A stretch of DNA of 64,000 nt from Mucidula mucida (GCA_015501055.1 JADNYV010000179.1:1-64000); one strand, 5' to 3'. Positions 21,879 through 31,905 are shown, numbered from the stretch's first letter. The notes: generated by a model from the sequence alone, not told the origin. Numbers and translations: made by a program.

Positions 21879-23510
21879 TTATACAGTGTTCGCGTTCCCT
21901 GCGTCTACAATGGCACTTGCCAAATGTTCCCATTGACAGGTCCCAAATTCGTGATCCCCTCTGCACGTCCCGCAATTCTGCATTGGGCAACAATCATAAG
22001 GGCTTGGGCGAGGGCGGCTTCGGAGCCTCAAAGGTCCTGCAACTGAAGTGGTAGTTGGAAACTTGTCGTCGGTCAGTGGATAAGCTAAAGGCGATACGTC
22101 TCGTTCCATTGAAGTTGGATGGTACTCTCCCTCCTCCGAGCCTTCTACCCAGCCTTGGCTTAAGTCAAAGGTCGTCGCGTTGAGAATGGGCGAAAATTCC
22201 GGCGCTGGAGCCTCGTTCATCGGCGCGTGAAAGCTCAGGCCACTGGGAGCATCAAAAGATGAATCGAGCTGGACTACCTCTGCTTCTCTGCCGGTAGTCA
22301 AGTTCTGATATAGGATGCTCGCCATCTCCTCGGCTGCGGCTCGCGATATAACCCGCGTCGATGGAGGATCCAGAGATAGGTAAGGAAAAGGGAGGTTGTT
22401 GACTTCCTGCACTGTCAAGGATGGACCGTGCGACGCGATGTGTCGCTCAAGGAAGGACATGGCCCTCTGATACAATCCGTCGCGAATAGCATCACCTAAA
22501 ACCTTCTGGAAAGCTCGACGCGCTGGTGAGTGCTCCTCGTAAGCAAGGCGGATGTCGGAGTGAAGGACTATGATTTGGTCCCTGTATCCCGACATCTCGA
22601 CGGTGGACACGAAACACCAGGACATCAGCACTGTGGTGTCGTGATCGATGGGTATAGCTTGCCAGTCCGCAGAGGGAAGTAGAAAGCATTTCATCCGGGG
22701 AGGAATGGCAGCAGGGGGAGTTGAAACTAGCTCGGAGGTGACTTTAATCAAATGCTCGTCGTAAGCGCGTAGTAGGTTGTGAACGATAGGAGTGTGGAAA
22801 GGGTAGATGGTGTTTTTGTCAAGGAACGCGCTGGCTCTGCCGCATTCATCATGGTAGGAGTCTATGAGCTCGGGATTTAGACGGAAGGCGCGGCAAAAGG
22901 CCTTGCGTTCTCCTGGATGATCCGATAATAATGAGTATTCGCGATAATAATAGATGACATCGCTGCTAGTCAGCAAGCGAGCGATGGGTCCGTGAGAGGC
23001 TTCTGTGAAATTGAGAACTGCACCTCTGCACGATACGTTCGCCCATCTATCCTCTTGTAACACGCTTAAAGATTCCGGGGAAAGGCAGGCCTTCCAGGCG
23101 GCTTCTCCCATGATGCAGCGCTGGTACAGGAGGTACGTGTTGTACTCGTTAAACGTTAGCTTTGTGAGAGCCCACAACGTTTTGGCAGCATTCAGGGACA
23201 TGCCCGGATCAAGAAGCTGGGCCGGGCTGTAAAGGTGTGGAAATGGACTGCCTGCCAGCAATCTTCCGTTCCTGACTACCTCCTCAACACATTTAACCCG
23301 TTCCTCTATCCTGGCTACCATTTCTTTCGCGATTAACCTGTCGAATTGCCATATACCTGCCTCTATCTCTGCCACTGGAACTGGACATCTACCTGTTATA
23401 TCTAACAATCTATCTCCGTACGCTACATCCTCTGTCGATCCGAAGGCTGCCCATGGTTCGTCGGGACAAAAGTCCACCGGCTTTACCATGTCTTCTGCGC
23501 TGAACCGCAA
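21879..23510 (-). CDS. Chromovirus accessory ORF3 (543 aa), downstream of pol
   Basis: An intact 543-codon frame between the chromodomain and the 3' LTR, the position occupied by env in some gypsy elements. No signal peptide or hydrophobic transmembrane helix is visible, so it does not look like an envelope. It begins near MRFSAEDMVKPVDF, has a long helical middle and an acidic/Pro/Ser C-terminal part, and ends in a cysteine cluster (CCPMQNCGTCRG..CQW) that could bind metal or nucleic acid. Function is unknown; its intactness suggests recent selection. Confidence 0.7.
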   Translation of the reverse strand: MRFSAEDMVKPVDFCPDEPWAAFGSTEDVAYGDRLLDITGRCPVPVAEIEAGIWQFDRLIAKEMVARIEERVKCVEEVVRNGRLLAGSPFPHLYSPAQLLDPGMSLNAAKTLWALTKLTFNEYNTYLLYQRCIMGEAAWKACLSPESLSVLQEDRWANVSCRGAVLNFTEASHGPIARLLTSSDVIYYYREYSLLSDHPGERKAFCRAFRLNPELIDSYHDECGRASAFLDKNTIYPFHTPIVHNLLRAYDEHLIKVTSELVSTPPAAIPPRMKCFLLPSADWQAIPIDHDTTVLMSWCFVSTVEMSGYRDQIIVLHSDIRLAYEEHSPARRAFQKVLGDAIRDGLYQRAMSFLERHIASHGPSLTVQEVNNLPFPYLSLDPPSTRVISRAAAEEMASILYQNLTTGREAEVVQLDSSFDAPSGLSFHAPMNEAPAPEFSPILNATTFDLSQGWVEGSEEGEYHPTSMERDVSPLAYPLTDDKFPTTTSVAGPLRLRSRPRPSPYDCCPMQNCGTCRGDHEFGTCQWEHLASAIVDAGNANTV

Positions 23511-23955
23511 GACGTCGAGTCGGTCGAGCTCGAAAGTGATCAGCCGGACGTCGCTAGCAACTCAATTGGCTCGGACGACTGGCTTACCAGGGTGTAACCC
23601 TTTGGGCACATTGATTGCAATAACTGTGCTCAGCAAGGGATCGGCCAGAGGGAGAAGACGCGAGGAGAAAGGGACGCTACGGGTGCTGTCACGGAGGAGG
23701 TAACCTGAAGGCATGATAGATGCACGTTGGATGGGTTGTAGACGGGTGAGGTTGTCTGATTTTCTGGATTATGGAGGCGAGCTTTTATACTGGCCTCGGC
23801 TATATTCTGACTCTTTGTTCTTTCCGCTTTTTGTTTTTTTATTGACATAAGATTTATCCGCCAATGAGTCAATCACTGACGCTTTACTTCATTGCGAGGG
23901 CGTTTGCCACGTTCAACGCTAGCCGCGCCTCGCTTTTATTCGCTCCTGCTTAATC
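23511..23955. other. Spacer between chromovirus pol and ORF3
   Basis: Non-coding on the element strand; might hold a promoter or splice acceptor for ORF3. Nothing specific was recognised. Confidence 0.4.
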
Positions 23956-26505
23956 TTATAATTTATTCTCCTTCTTATAGGCTCGGACTAGCTCGGGAGT
24001 GTTTGTAACGCGTGCTTGACTGCTCCACGCGTCGAATTGAGGACCGTAACCTTCCCATCGGACCAGGAATTCCAGTTTTCCTCCTCGGTACCGATGTCCC
24101 ATGATTTCTTCGACACCTTCTTCGCGTTTCTCGTTACCCACACGCGTCTCTGGCATCAATGTTCGTTCCGGCCAATCAGAAGGAGAAGGCCTGTAAATTC
24201 TCAGGTGGTCGATATTGAATACCGGCGAACCCAGATATAGGCTGCTCATTCTCAGTTTGAATACTTTTGGGTTTACGACTTCTTGGATTTCGAAAGGACC
24301 TATTCCTTTCTGGGTGAGCTTCGCCCCTTTTCCTTTGCTCTCTATCCATTTTAACAAGTGAGGGTTTACTAATACAAGATTTCCAGGTTTGAATTCCTCG
24401 GGTACGTCTTTGCGGCGGAGGTTATAGTATTTGGCTTGCGTCTCCTGGGCCTTTGCTATCGAGTTTCTCGCGCTCTCGCGGTGGACGTCCAGCCTTGACA
24501 TGAACTCTTTTGCTTTTGGCGTCAACATTCCTCCTTTCGCGGTGAGAGACATCTGATGCTGGTTTAGTCGGTCTAACGGAGATTCAGGCAGAAATCCTAG
24601 AAGAACATTGAAGGGCGTATCCTTGGTCGAAGCGCTTTCGTGCGAGTTGTACGCGAACTCGAGTAGATACAGGAACTCGGCCCAGTCCTTTTTGTCCTTG
24701 GATATGTATGCCCTTAACATGACTTCCAGTTGTTTATTGATGTTCTCTGTCTGACCGTCATGTTGGGGGTAATGAGCTGAAGAAATGCTCATTTTTGTCT
24801 TCAAGAATTTTGCTATCCCCTTCCAAAAGTCAGCCATCCATCGTGGATCTTGGTCTGCTATAATCGAGTCGGATAGCCCATATCTGCATGCCACGTTCTT
24901 GACGTATAGTCTGGTGAATTCCTCGGCGTCGGCACCAGTCGTGGTAGGGATAAATTGTGCATGTTTCGACAAACGATCCACTACTACTAGAATGGCATTG
25001 TAGCCTCCTGACCATGGCAGATCCACAATGAAGTCAAGAGATATTGATTGATACGGACGGTCGGGGATTGAGTTTGGAATCAGCATTTCATACTTATCGA
25101 ACGTTGCCGGCTTGATCTTCTGACAAACGTCACAAGTGGCGCAAAACTCGGTGACATCTTTCTTCATTCTGGGCCAATAGAATTTCATTGATAATTTTCT
25201 CCACAGATGTTCGTGGCTGAGGTGCGCTGTTTCCACGGGTGACTCATGTCCTTCCGTGAGTATGGACTGTCTGAGAGCTTTCGGAACGCACAAGCGGGGT
25301 TGGAAGTCTGCATCTAGGAAAAATAGAAGATCTTGTTCATCGACTAAGAACCGTTTTCCTAGTGACCGATTGTCTTTTGAGGCTTTAGCTTCCTTGTAAA
25401 CTGTCTTGAATTCTCGATCTGCTTTGTATCCATCTATGAACTGAATGCGTAGTTCAGTGTTCATGTGTACGAAAGTTTTGTCTGCTTGATTCATTAATTC
25501 CTCGACCTCCTGCAAGGCTCTCCATAGTTCCTCCGACGCGTCTTCTAGTCCTGCGTTGGACGCGCTTTGATCGTGATCGCTTGATTTCCGATCAAACTCT
25601 CCTTTACTTCCTACTTCGATGTCATTGTGTTGGTGGTTTTCGTGTTCCTCCGTACCTTGCCCCCCCACATCGGGAGCGTCCACGACTATCTTTTTTGCCT
25701 GGCTCCTCGTCATTACATATGATTCGCCCATGATCCACATGGCATCGACCTTCTGCGCTGGCTTCGTGTTCTGCGCCTCTTCCTGGCTTTCTGCTAAGTC
25801 GTTGTTCGGTTTTAGCGACTTTTCATCGCCTCCTGGAGGAGAGACGTGTTCCGGGGGATCCCTTGGAAGTCTTGACAGCGGATCCACATTGGAATGCACT
25901 CGTCCTGGTTGGTGTCTAATTTTCAGTTTAGGTGCGTATGCTGAGAAGATTGCGCCCCAGGCTGCTAATCTTCTGTTTGAATTCTCGTAAGTTCGCGCCC
26001 ACTGTAACGCTGCGTGATCTGTGATCAGAGAGGTAAACTCTCCTTCAATGAATGGTTGAAATTTCACTAATCCTTCTTTAGCTGCCAAGGCCTCTCTTTC
26101 AGTGGCTGAGTAACATGTTTCTGCTCCCCTAAATTGTCGGGAGTAGTAAGCGATTACGCGTTCGACCCATACCACCGTGTCGTCCAACGTTGGACCCCAA
26201 GTTTGCGGATACCCGTCACTGGGAATCATCGTATTCATCGTGGTCCACAGCTTAGGCACCTCAGGCTCCTTTTCGTTCCAAGCTTTCTCCAGTTTCTCGT
26301 AAGCTTTCATCCCTTTAAGATCTTTCGCGCTGATCTTCTGTATCTGCTGTAGCGTACATCCACAGGCCTCGTCCGAGGCGTCGGTGTATAAGCGGTATGG
26401 CAGGCCTTCCACTGGATGCCCTAGTACTGGTGCATCCCTCAAGGCTTCCTTAGCGCTTGTCCACGCATGTTCGTGCTCTGCCGTCCATTCCCAGCTGGCG
26501 CCTTT
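23956..26505 (-). CDS. Chromovirus pol, RNase H, integrase and chromodomain
   Basis: Continues in frame after the TGA at 26508-26506. The RNase H has YTDASDEACGCTLQQ and DHAALQWA, with NVDPLSRL at its end. The integrase zinc finger is HEHLWRKL...CATCDVCQ, and the core has SLDFIVDLPW, IIADQDPRW and the catalytic glutamate in DGQTENINK. A C-terminal chromodomain contains LEFLVRWEGYG (about 24030-24110), which places the element among chromoviruses, whose chromodomain targets integration to modified chromatin. All catalytic residues appear present. Confidence 0.9.
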   Translation of the reverse strand, partial: KGASWEWTAEHEHAWTSAKEALRDAPVLGHPVEGLPYRLYTDASDEACGCTLQQIQKISAKDLKGMKAYEKLEKAWNEKEPEVPKLWTTMNTMIPSDGYPQTWGPTLDDTVVWVERVIAYYSRQFRGAETCYSATEREALAAKEGLVKFQPFIEGEFTSLITDHAALQWARTYENSNRRLAAWGAIFSAYAPKLKIRHQPGRVHSNVDPLSRLPRDPPEHVSPPGGDEKSLKPNNDLAESQEEAQNTKPAQKVDAMWIMGESYVMTRSQAKKIVVDAPDVGGQGTEEHENHQHNDIEVGSKGEFDRKSSDHDQSASNAGLEDASEELWRALQEVEELMNQADKTFVHMNTELRIQFIDGYKADREFKTVYKEAKASKDNRSLGKRFLVDEQDLLFFLDADFQPRLCVPKALRQSILTEGHESPVETAHLSHEHLWRKLSMKFYWPRMKKDVTEFCATCDVCQKIKPATFDKYEMLIPNSIPDRPYQSISLDFIVDLPWSGGYNAILVVVDRLSKHAQFIPTTTGADAEEFTRLYVKNVACRYGLSDSIIADQDPRWMADFWKGIAKFLKTKMSISSAHYPQHDGQTENINKQLEVMLRAYISKDKKDWAEFLYLLEFAYNSHESASTKDTPFNVLLGFLPESPLDRLNQHQMSLTAKGGMLTPKAKEFMSRLDVHRESARNSIAKAQETQAKYYNLRRKDVPEEFKPGNLVLVNPHLLKWIESKGKGAKLTQKGIGPFEIQEVVNPKVFKLRMSSLYLGSPVFNIDHLRIYRPSPSDWPERTLMPETRVGNEKREEGVEEIMGHRYRGGKLEFLVRWEGYGPQFDAWSSQARVTNTPELVRAYKKENKL

Positions 26506-29500
26506 TCATAATTTCTGGAACAACGGTCCCAGTCGGTCCGTGAAGTATGGTATGAACATCTGAAAATAGACTAACATACCAATAAACATTTGTAGTTCCG
26601 AAACTTTTCGTGGCCGACTGAGGTGCATGATTGCTTCCACTTTCGCTTTGTGAGTGGCTAAGCCGAGTCTTGACACCTTGTGTCCTAACAGCAAAATAGA
26701 AGTGTAGAAGAAATGGCACTTCTTCGGAGACATCGTCACACCGCTTTCTTCTAACGCTGTGAGCACCTTATCCAAATGCTCGATGTGTTCCTCAAATGTT
26801 GACGAGTAGATCACGATGTCATCTATGTACACCAAGGCAAATAACCACAGGTACGGGGATAAAATGCCTTGCATGATCCTTTGAAAAATTGACGGCCCGT
26901 TTCTTAGCCCAAAAGGCATTCGTTTGAATTGGAATAGCCCTCGGTGCGTTCGAAACACCGTCTTCTTGATATCTGGTTTGAACATACCTAACTGAGTGAA
27001 ACCTGATAGTGCATCAAGAGTGGACATCACTTTCGCTCCTGAAAGGGCAGCTAGGATATCACTTTGCCTGGGAATCGGGAACTCATCCGCTATGGTAGCA
27101 GTGTTGAGCTTCCTGTAGTCCACACAGAACCAAGGCTTCCCGTTTCGATACACAATCACCACTGGGGCTCCCCACGGACTCTTCGATGGTTCAATGACAT
27201 CCTGTTTGAACCAAGTCTCCAGTTGCTTGTCGATGAGCTGCCTCTTCTCTGGGGACACATTGTACATTGGTAGGCTGATGGGATCTGTTCCTTCTTTAAG
27301 TCTGATTTTTGCTTCTCCTTTCAGATGCCCTAGTCGTCCATCGAAACCGAAAGCTTTCAGATGCTTGCCCAACATTGACCACGCTTCCTCCTGTAATTCC
27401 GCCGGCAGATCCCCTACGTCGAGTAGTTCCTTGATTTTCTCCAAAGGATAGATTGTAGGGTCTGGCATTGCGGCCGTCTTAGGCCCGTACTCTTCTTCCT
27501 TCTCTTCGTCATCTTGTGCTTCCGAAGTTGTATGATTGGCTTCTCTTGTTTCGTCTTCCTTCAGCTGTAGGTTGATTACGGCTGAAATTAGATTTGCGCT
27601 AACTTTCATTGCTTCTAGGTCTCCTTCGGATTCCGGATATTGGAATGCATCACTAGCTTCGCAAATCACGGCTAGAGCTTTGCCTTTTCGTATGATCTTT
27701 GGTTGCCCTGATGGATTCGAAATTGGTATGAAGGGGTTACTTGATGAAATCAGTACGTTTGGTATGGCCAGGTAGGAATTCTTTGATTCTTCTATCAAAG
27801 TTCTGTCGACTAACCATATTTTCTCGACGTCAAAGGGCCCTGAGACCTCAACGTTGCAAGTGTGATGTGGTTTGATCTTGATTTCTTTTGTTGCTCGAAT
27901 AGTGAGTTCATCCGTTTGCATTTTGTTCTTCCGATGCTGGCGTCGACGTTTATTCCTACGATGCAACTTTGCTTTTACAAAACTTTGTAAGGCAAACGCG
28001 CTAGCCCGAAGTTTACCGATGTCTTTGGATCTCGAAACTGCTTCTGCTTTGACTGTTAATCCATCGTCATTGCTGTACGCTATTCGAGTCCCATCACTTA
28101 CGCTCCTTTTAGTGCTTATTTCGTAAGTGAGCTGGTAATCTTCGCCTAACAGTATCGGGACGGACATGTTCGACAGGACATAGGCCTCGACTTCCGTTTC
28201 AATCAACTCCCCATTCTCAGATTCCGTGAAGACCGGCAGGGTTACATATCCGTGTAAGGTACTCTCCTTGTCGGTCACTTGCCACAGTTTCATTTTGTGT
28301 TCTTGTTGTAGAGCGGGGTGGTTATCAATGCTCTCGTACAGCTCCTTTGATATCAGCGAGATGTTGGTGCATGAGTCGTGGCATAGATATACTTGCTCTT
28401 GGTGCGTATTTCCTAACCATCCCTTCACCGCAAGCACTGATACTCCTACAGCTGAAGATCTGGTCTTCGTTATCCGTTTCTTCTTCAACCGTCTGTGTTC
28501 AGGAGGCGTGGGGGCCTCTTCTTCTAATGGTTCACTCGACTCATTCGTTGAAGTTTCCACAACCGAAGGATTCAGTTCCGGGTTTTGAGGATTGTCCTGT
28601 GCAGCGCTTTCCTCCGGTAAGATTTTTTCAACCGTGTATCGTTCCGACGTATAGTTGTTAACGTTGTCACATTCATCAGAATCTGATACATCTTCTATTT
28701 GTACCAAATGTCTTTGTTTTACGGGCGGTTTAACCGCTTCGTCGGACTTACTCCCTACACGCGAGGCTTCGGTAACCTGCGTGGTGCAAGACGCCACTTC
28801 AAAACCCTGGACTCTACCCATATCGAACTGTTGCGTTGCTGAGTGCTCGATTACCATTGCTTGGAAGGTGCGCTCATATTCTTCCTCAACCGTTACGTGA
28901 TGTGCTGACTTCCTTTTCAGCAAGGCTTCGTATTCTGCGGCATGGGGACATTCCTTGTCCCAATGCATGGGACTGCTGCAGATCTTGCACGGCGACGGTG
29001 GCGGTTTCTGGAATTTCATCGGCTTGTCGTTCCTTTTGAAGAAATACTCCTTTGGTGGAGCTCTTTGCTTTCTGGCGGCCCCTTGACAAGCTTTGTGATT
29101 ACAATCCTCGTGTTCTTCTCCGGGATCGACTATACACGCACACATTTCGTCGTCACCTTCTCCTTGAGTTGTTAGTAGGTTCGCATTGGCTGGGCTCCTA
29201 TAACAAGAACGGTCTCTATCCTTCGGTTCGATGCCCATCTGTTTCAAGATGCTTGTCACTTCGTTCCGAACTTGATTGAATCCCGAACGTCCCGTGTCTT
29301 GCGTGTATGAAATGGTGAGCGCTTTGCTTTGCTCTATGACTCGGGCCATTAACATCTTGGTGTCCCAAACAGTTGACGAATTGAGAATCGGACACCATAC
29401 AATAGGTGCGTGTCTCAGTATGGCTCGGGCTTCCTCTTGCGACCCCACAGTAGTCTGGGTTAGCATTCGGCTGTACATTGCGCGACGCGTTATGAAGGCT

Positions 29501-30711
29501 TGAGGGGACTCGCTCTCATGACCTCGTTGGCGGAAACATTGTGATTCAAAGACATCGTTCATCAACACCTGCCAACTGTCACCCAAGAAGTCTTCTTTGA
29601 TGAGATTGAGCATATTGTACACGCTCATGCGAGCTTCTGCTTGATCCAAAGGAGGTAAGGTATTAAACCATGTGTATATGTCCGAGTCTTCCTCAAAACT
29701 TTTCCAGAGCCAGGCGCCCAGGTATTCCGGCATGCGTGGTCCTAACACGCCTAAATTGATGACTTTGGAAAAGTATTCGACCGCTTTATATGTGTTACCG
29801 TCCCAGGTAGGAATATTCTCGGGCTTAAGTTCTCCTTTAATGAATACTTCCAAAGGATCTCTCTGGAATCCTCCTGCTACTGGCTGATTTGGTGGAGCAA
29901 CTGCCGCTGGGGGCCCTGGTGGTCCGGGAGGACCGTCATCTCCTCTGTCCCCGTGTCTGCCTCTGGGACCCATTCGACCTTGTAGTCCTCTTTCTCCTTC
30001 GTGTCCTCGATGTCCTCGACGACCCCTATGTCCTCGATGACCTCTGGGACCTCTCCCTTGATGATTTGAAGACGAGGAACTCGGTTCAGAGGGTGAGTCT
30101 GAGGAAGACGGATCATCTGGTGGAGGAGGAGGCCGACAATGACTGGAAGCTCCTCCGTGTGAAGAACTGGGAGGATCCGGAGGAGCTGCTGAGCGTCTCG
30201 AAGGATTAGGAGAGCCTGAGGGCGTATGTCTTGAAGGACCGGGAACGGATGCTGGAGGAGTGCCCAATGGAGTGTGCCTTGATGCCGCGGGTACGGATGC
30301 ATGCAAATTTGGTCGACTACCGCCGTGAGGTCTCTGTGATGTTCTTGAGACTCGGCTTGTTTCTGAAGCCTCTCTTGGTTGACTTCGCGGATGGCTGTGT
30401 ATCGACCGATGCTCGGACCCGTTTACGTCGGGCTCATTCCTTCTCGGAGGATCGCTGGACGGAGGAGGTGCTTGCTGTGACGAGGTCGAATTTCTCCTTG
30501 GCAGGGCTCCTGTTCCCGTTGTCCGCGGTGTTTCGCTATTGGACGTGAACCTTCTTGAAGGATTAGGTCCCGTTGTCCTTGGGTTTTCCCGGCCTGAGTT
30601 CCAAGGTGATTTCGAGTCATCCTCTGTTTTGCTTCGAGGGGTTGAAAATTGACCCATAGGTCCTGAGAAGAAGTTCTTCTTTGGTTTGAACTTAGTACCC
30701 GCCGTTGACAT
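26506..30711 (-). CDS. Chromovirus Gag-protease-reverse transcriptase (1401 aa, ends at internal TGA)
   Basis: The N-terminal ~215 residues are Ser/Pro/Arg-rich and disordered. Residues about 219-268 are 16 consecutive Gly-X-Y triplets (collagen-like). A Gag core (IPTWDGNTYKAVEYFSK...) follows, then a CX2CX4HX4C knuckle (CKICSSPMHWDKEC) near residue 575. Next is a retropepsin-like segment with HDSCTN where D-S/T-G is expected, and ILLGEDYQL. The RT has WFCVDYRKLN, the YIDD box at 26819-26830 and FGLRNGPSIFQ. The frame stops at TGA 26508-26506 just after RT, in front of RNase H. Confidence 0.9.
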   Translation of the reverse strand: MSTAGTKFKPKKNFFSGPMGQFSTPRSKTEDDSKSPWNSGRENPRTTGPNPSRRFTSNSETPRTTGTGALPRRNSTSSQQAPPPSSDPPRRNEPDVNGSEHRSIHSHPRSQPREASETSRVSRTSQRPHGGSRPNLHASVPAASRHTPLGTPPASVPGPSRHTPSGSPNPSRRSAAPPDPPSSSHGGASSHCRPPPPPDDPSSSDSPSEPSSSSSNHQGRGPRGHRGHRGRRGHRGHEGERGLQGRMGPRGRHGDRGDDGPPGPPGPPAAVAPPNQPVAGGFQRDPLEVFIKGELKPENIPTWDGNTYKAVEYFSKVINLGVLGPRMPEYLGAWLWKSFEEDSDIYTWFNTLPPLDQAEARMSVYNMLNLIKEDFLGDSWQVLMNDVFESQCFRQRGHESESPQAFITRRAMYSRMLTQTTVGSQEEARAILRHAPIVWCPILNSSTVWDTKMLMARVIEQSKALTISYTQDTGRSGFNQVRNEVTSILKQMGIEPKDRDRSCYRSPANANLLTTQGEGDDEMCACIVDPGEEHEDCNHKACQGAARKQRAPPKEYFFKRNDKPMKFQKPPPSPCKICSSPMHWDKECPHAAEYEALLKRKSAHHVTVEEEYERTFQAMVIEHSATQQFDMGRVQGFEVASCTTQVTEASRVGSKSDEAVKPPVKQRHLVQIEDVSDSDECDNVNNYTSERYTVEKILPEESAAQDNPQNPELNPSVVETSTNESSEPLEEEAPTPPEHRRLKKKRITKTRSSAVGVSVLAVKGWLGNTHQEQVYLCHDSCTNISLISKELYESIDNHPALQQEHKMKLWQVTDKESTLHGYVTLPVFTESENGELIETEVEAYVLSNMSVPILLGEDYQLTYEISTKRSVSDGTRIAYSNDDGLTVKAEAVSRSKDIGKLRASAFALQSFVKAKLHRRNKRRRQHRKNKMQTDELTIRATKEIKIKPHHTCNVEVSGPFDVEKIWLVDRTLIEESKNSYLAIPNVLISSSNPFIPISNPSGQPKIIRKGKALAVICEASDAFQYPESEGDLEAMKVSANLISAVINLQLKEDETREANHTTSEAQDDEEKEEEYGPKTAAMPDPTIYPLEKIKELLDVGDLPAELQEEAWSMLGKHLKAFGFDGRLGHLKGEAKIRLKEGTDPISLPMYNVSPEKRQLIDKQLETWFKQDVIEPSKSPWGAPVVIVYRNGKPWFCVDYRKLNTATIADEFPIPRQSDILAALSGAKVMSTLDALSGFTQLGMFKPDIKKTVFRTHRGLFQFKRMPFGLRNGPSIFQRIMQGILSPYLWLFALVYIDDIVIYSSTFEEHIEHLDKVLTALEESGVTMSPKKCHFFYTSILLLGHKVSRLGLATHKAKVEAIMHLSRPRKVSELQMFIGMLVYFQMFIPYFTDRLGPLFQKL
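29907..30056 (-). repeat. Collagen-like Gly-X-Y coding tract in chromovirus Gag
   Basis: An uninterrupted run of Gly-X-Y codons (GHR, GHR, GRR, GHR, GHE, GER ... GPP, GPP, GPP). It is arginine/histidine-rich, then proline-rich at the end. The tract is in frame and conserved in phase with the Gag ORF. Confidence 0.85.
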
Positions 30712-30855
30712 GTTAAAAGAATAATTCAGCGAGGGCTCTGGTTCTCCTGTGAATCTGGACGATAAATTTGGAGGTCAAGAAGGAGTCGAAGACTGTAACC
30801 CTTCTTCTTCGTCATCCCATTCATCCCCTTCTAGAATGCCGTGAAGTCCTTTTGG

Positions 30856-31905
30856 TCAATAACTTTCTGATGAGCCCAAAGGATTCGAAACGGAAGCACC
30901 CGATGGTCCTGCATAAAACAGTGGATTGTAGGGAGGAAAGGATCGCTTTGAAGGTGAAGCTGTCACTTCCTCTAGTTCTTTGAAGCTCTCATCAATCGAC
31001 AGAAGCCGATCCCATCTATATTCTCCTTTGATCAAGGCTTTTCTTTCTGTGTCTGACAGGGATCGATTTAACGAAGGGATTTTTGCGTAGGCTGCATGCA
31101 ACTTGGAGGCGGTTGTCAATTCGTGTTCTATCTCGCGATGCAAGTCTGGATTCGTGGATAAAGGCGACAGAGGTACGGGGTTTTCCACACTTGGAATCAC
31201 ATCCTGATAATAACGTTCTAGAAAGCGCCGACCTCTTCCCAACCGACTCGCTAAGGTGTTCCATGCCGCTACCAACGTTTGGTAATCGTTGGCTCCGTAG
31301 TTGATCGTCTGTGAGTACAAGCCTGTAGGATCTATTTTCCAAGATTGCGAGATCTCGGAAACAGATGCTGCTTGGTCCAAGTGTTCTTGCAGGGACTGTA
31401 CGATGTCATCCACGCTGTCTAGAAAGATGGGTTGAAGTCGAAAAGCGGGTAACTTCGAGGGCTTGTTAGACTTCCTCTGTATCACATCGTTACGAACTAA
31501 GGAGTAGTTTTCGTAGAAAGCTATCTGTTCTTGTAGGGAATCTGATCTCTCATTTGCTGGTTCTTCCGAATAACTTTTGTATAGACGTGACATAGCCATT
31601 GTCGTGGTCTCATTATTTTCCGTTGCATTTACCCATTGCTCTGTAGTTTGTAATACATCCTCAGTTCTTGGTACAACTTCCGGCTGCGAACCTCGATGCG
31701 GTTCTGTCTCGACACGAGGTTCCTCCATAGCCGTTACTGACTCGATGCCTGAAGTATGAAGGCGAGAGGATTTGCGAGTAGGCTCTTGAGGCTCTTTATT
31801 CTTGTTCTTCCCTTTCTTCTTAGAGGATTTTCCCGTAGTGGGAGCAGGAGAAGGGACATCCTCAGAAGGAATGTTCTTCTTCTTAGAAGAAGGCATGGGG
31901 AACAA
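30856..31905 (-). CDS. Chromovirus accessory ORF1 (349 aa), upstream of Gag-Pol
   Basis: First ORF after the 5' LTR (about 86-bp leader). The N-terminus is lysine-rich (SKKKGKNKNKE; possible nuclear or nucleolar signal), followed by an acidic/Thr stretch, a helical middle (IVQSLQEHLDQAASV, YQTLVAAWNTLASRLGRG) and a Ser/Pro/Gly tail. It ends 145 bp before the Gag-Pol start. No family is recognised. It may be an extra Gag-like or nucleic-acid-binding protein, but that is inference only. Confidence 0.7.
   Translation of the reverse strand: MFPMPSSKKKNIPSEDVPSPAPTTGKSSKKKGKNKNKEPQEPTRKSSRLHTSGIESVTAMEEPRVETEPHRGSQPEVVPRTEDVLQTTEQWVNATENNETTTMAMSRLYKSYSEEPANERSDSLQEQIAFYENYSLVRNDVIQRKSNKPSKLPAFRLQPIFLDSVDDIVQSLQEHLDQAASVSEISQSWKIDPTGLYSQTINYGANDYQTLVAAWNTLASRLGRGRRFLERYYQDVIPSVENPVPLSPLSTNPDLHREIEHELTTASKLHAAYAKIPSLNRSLSDTERKALIKGEYRWDRLLSIDESFKELEEVTASPSKRSFPPYNPLFYAGPSGASVSNPLGSSESY

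Noticed and set aside
21879..23510. Retroviral-type envelope gene in the chromovirus
   Set aside because: The position fits env, but no signal peptide, transmembrane anchor or fusion-peptide-like stretch is visible.
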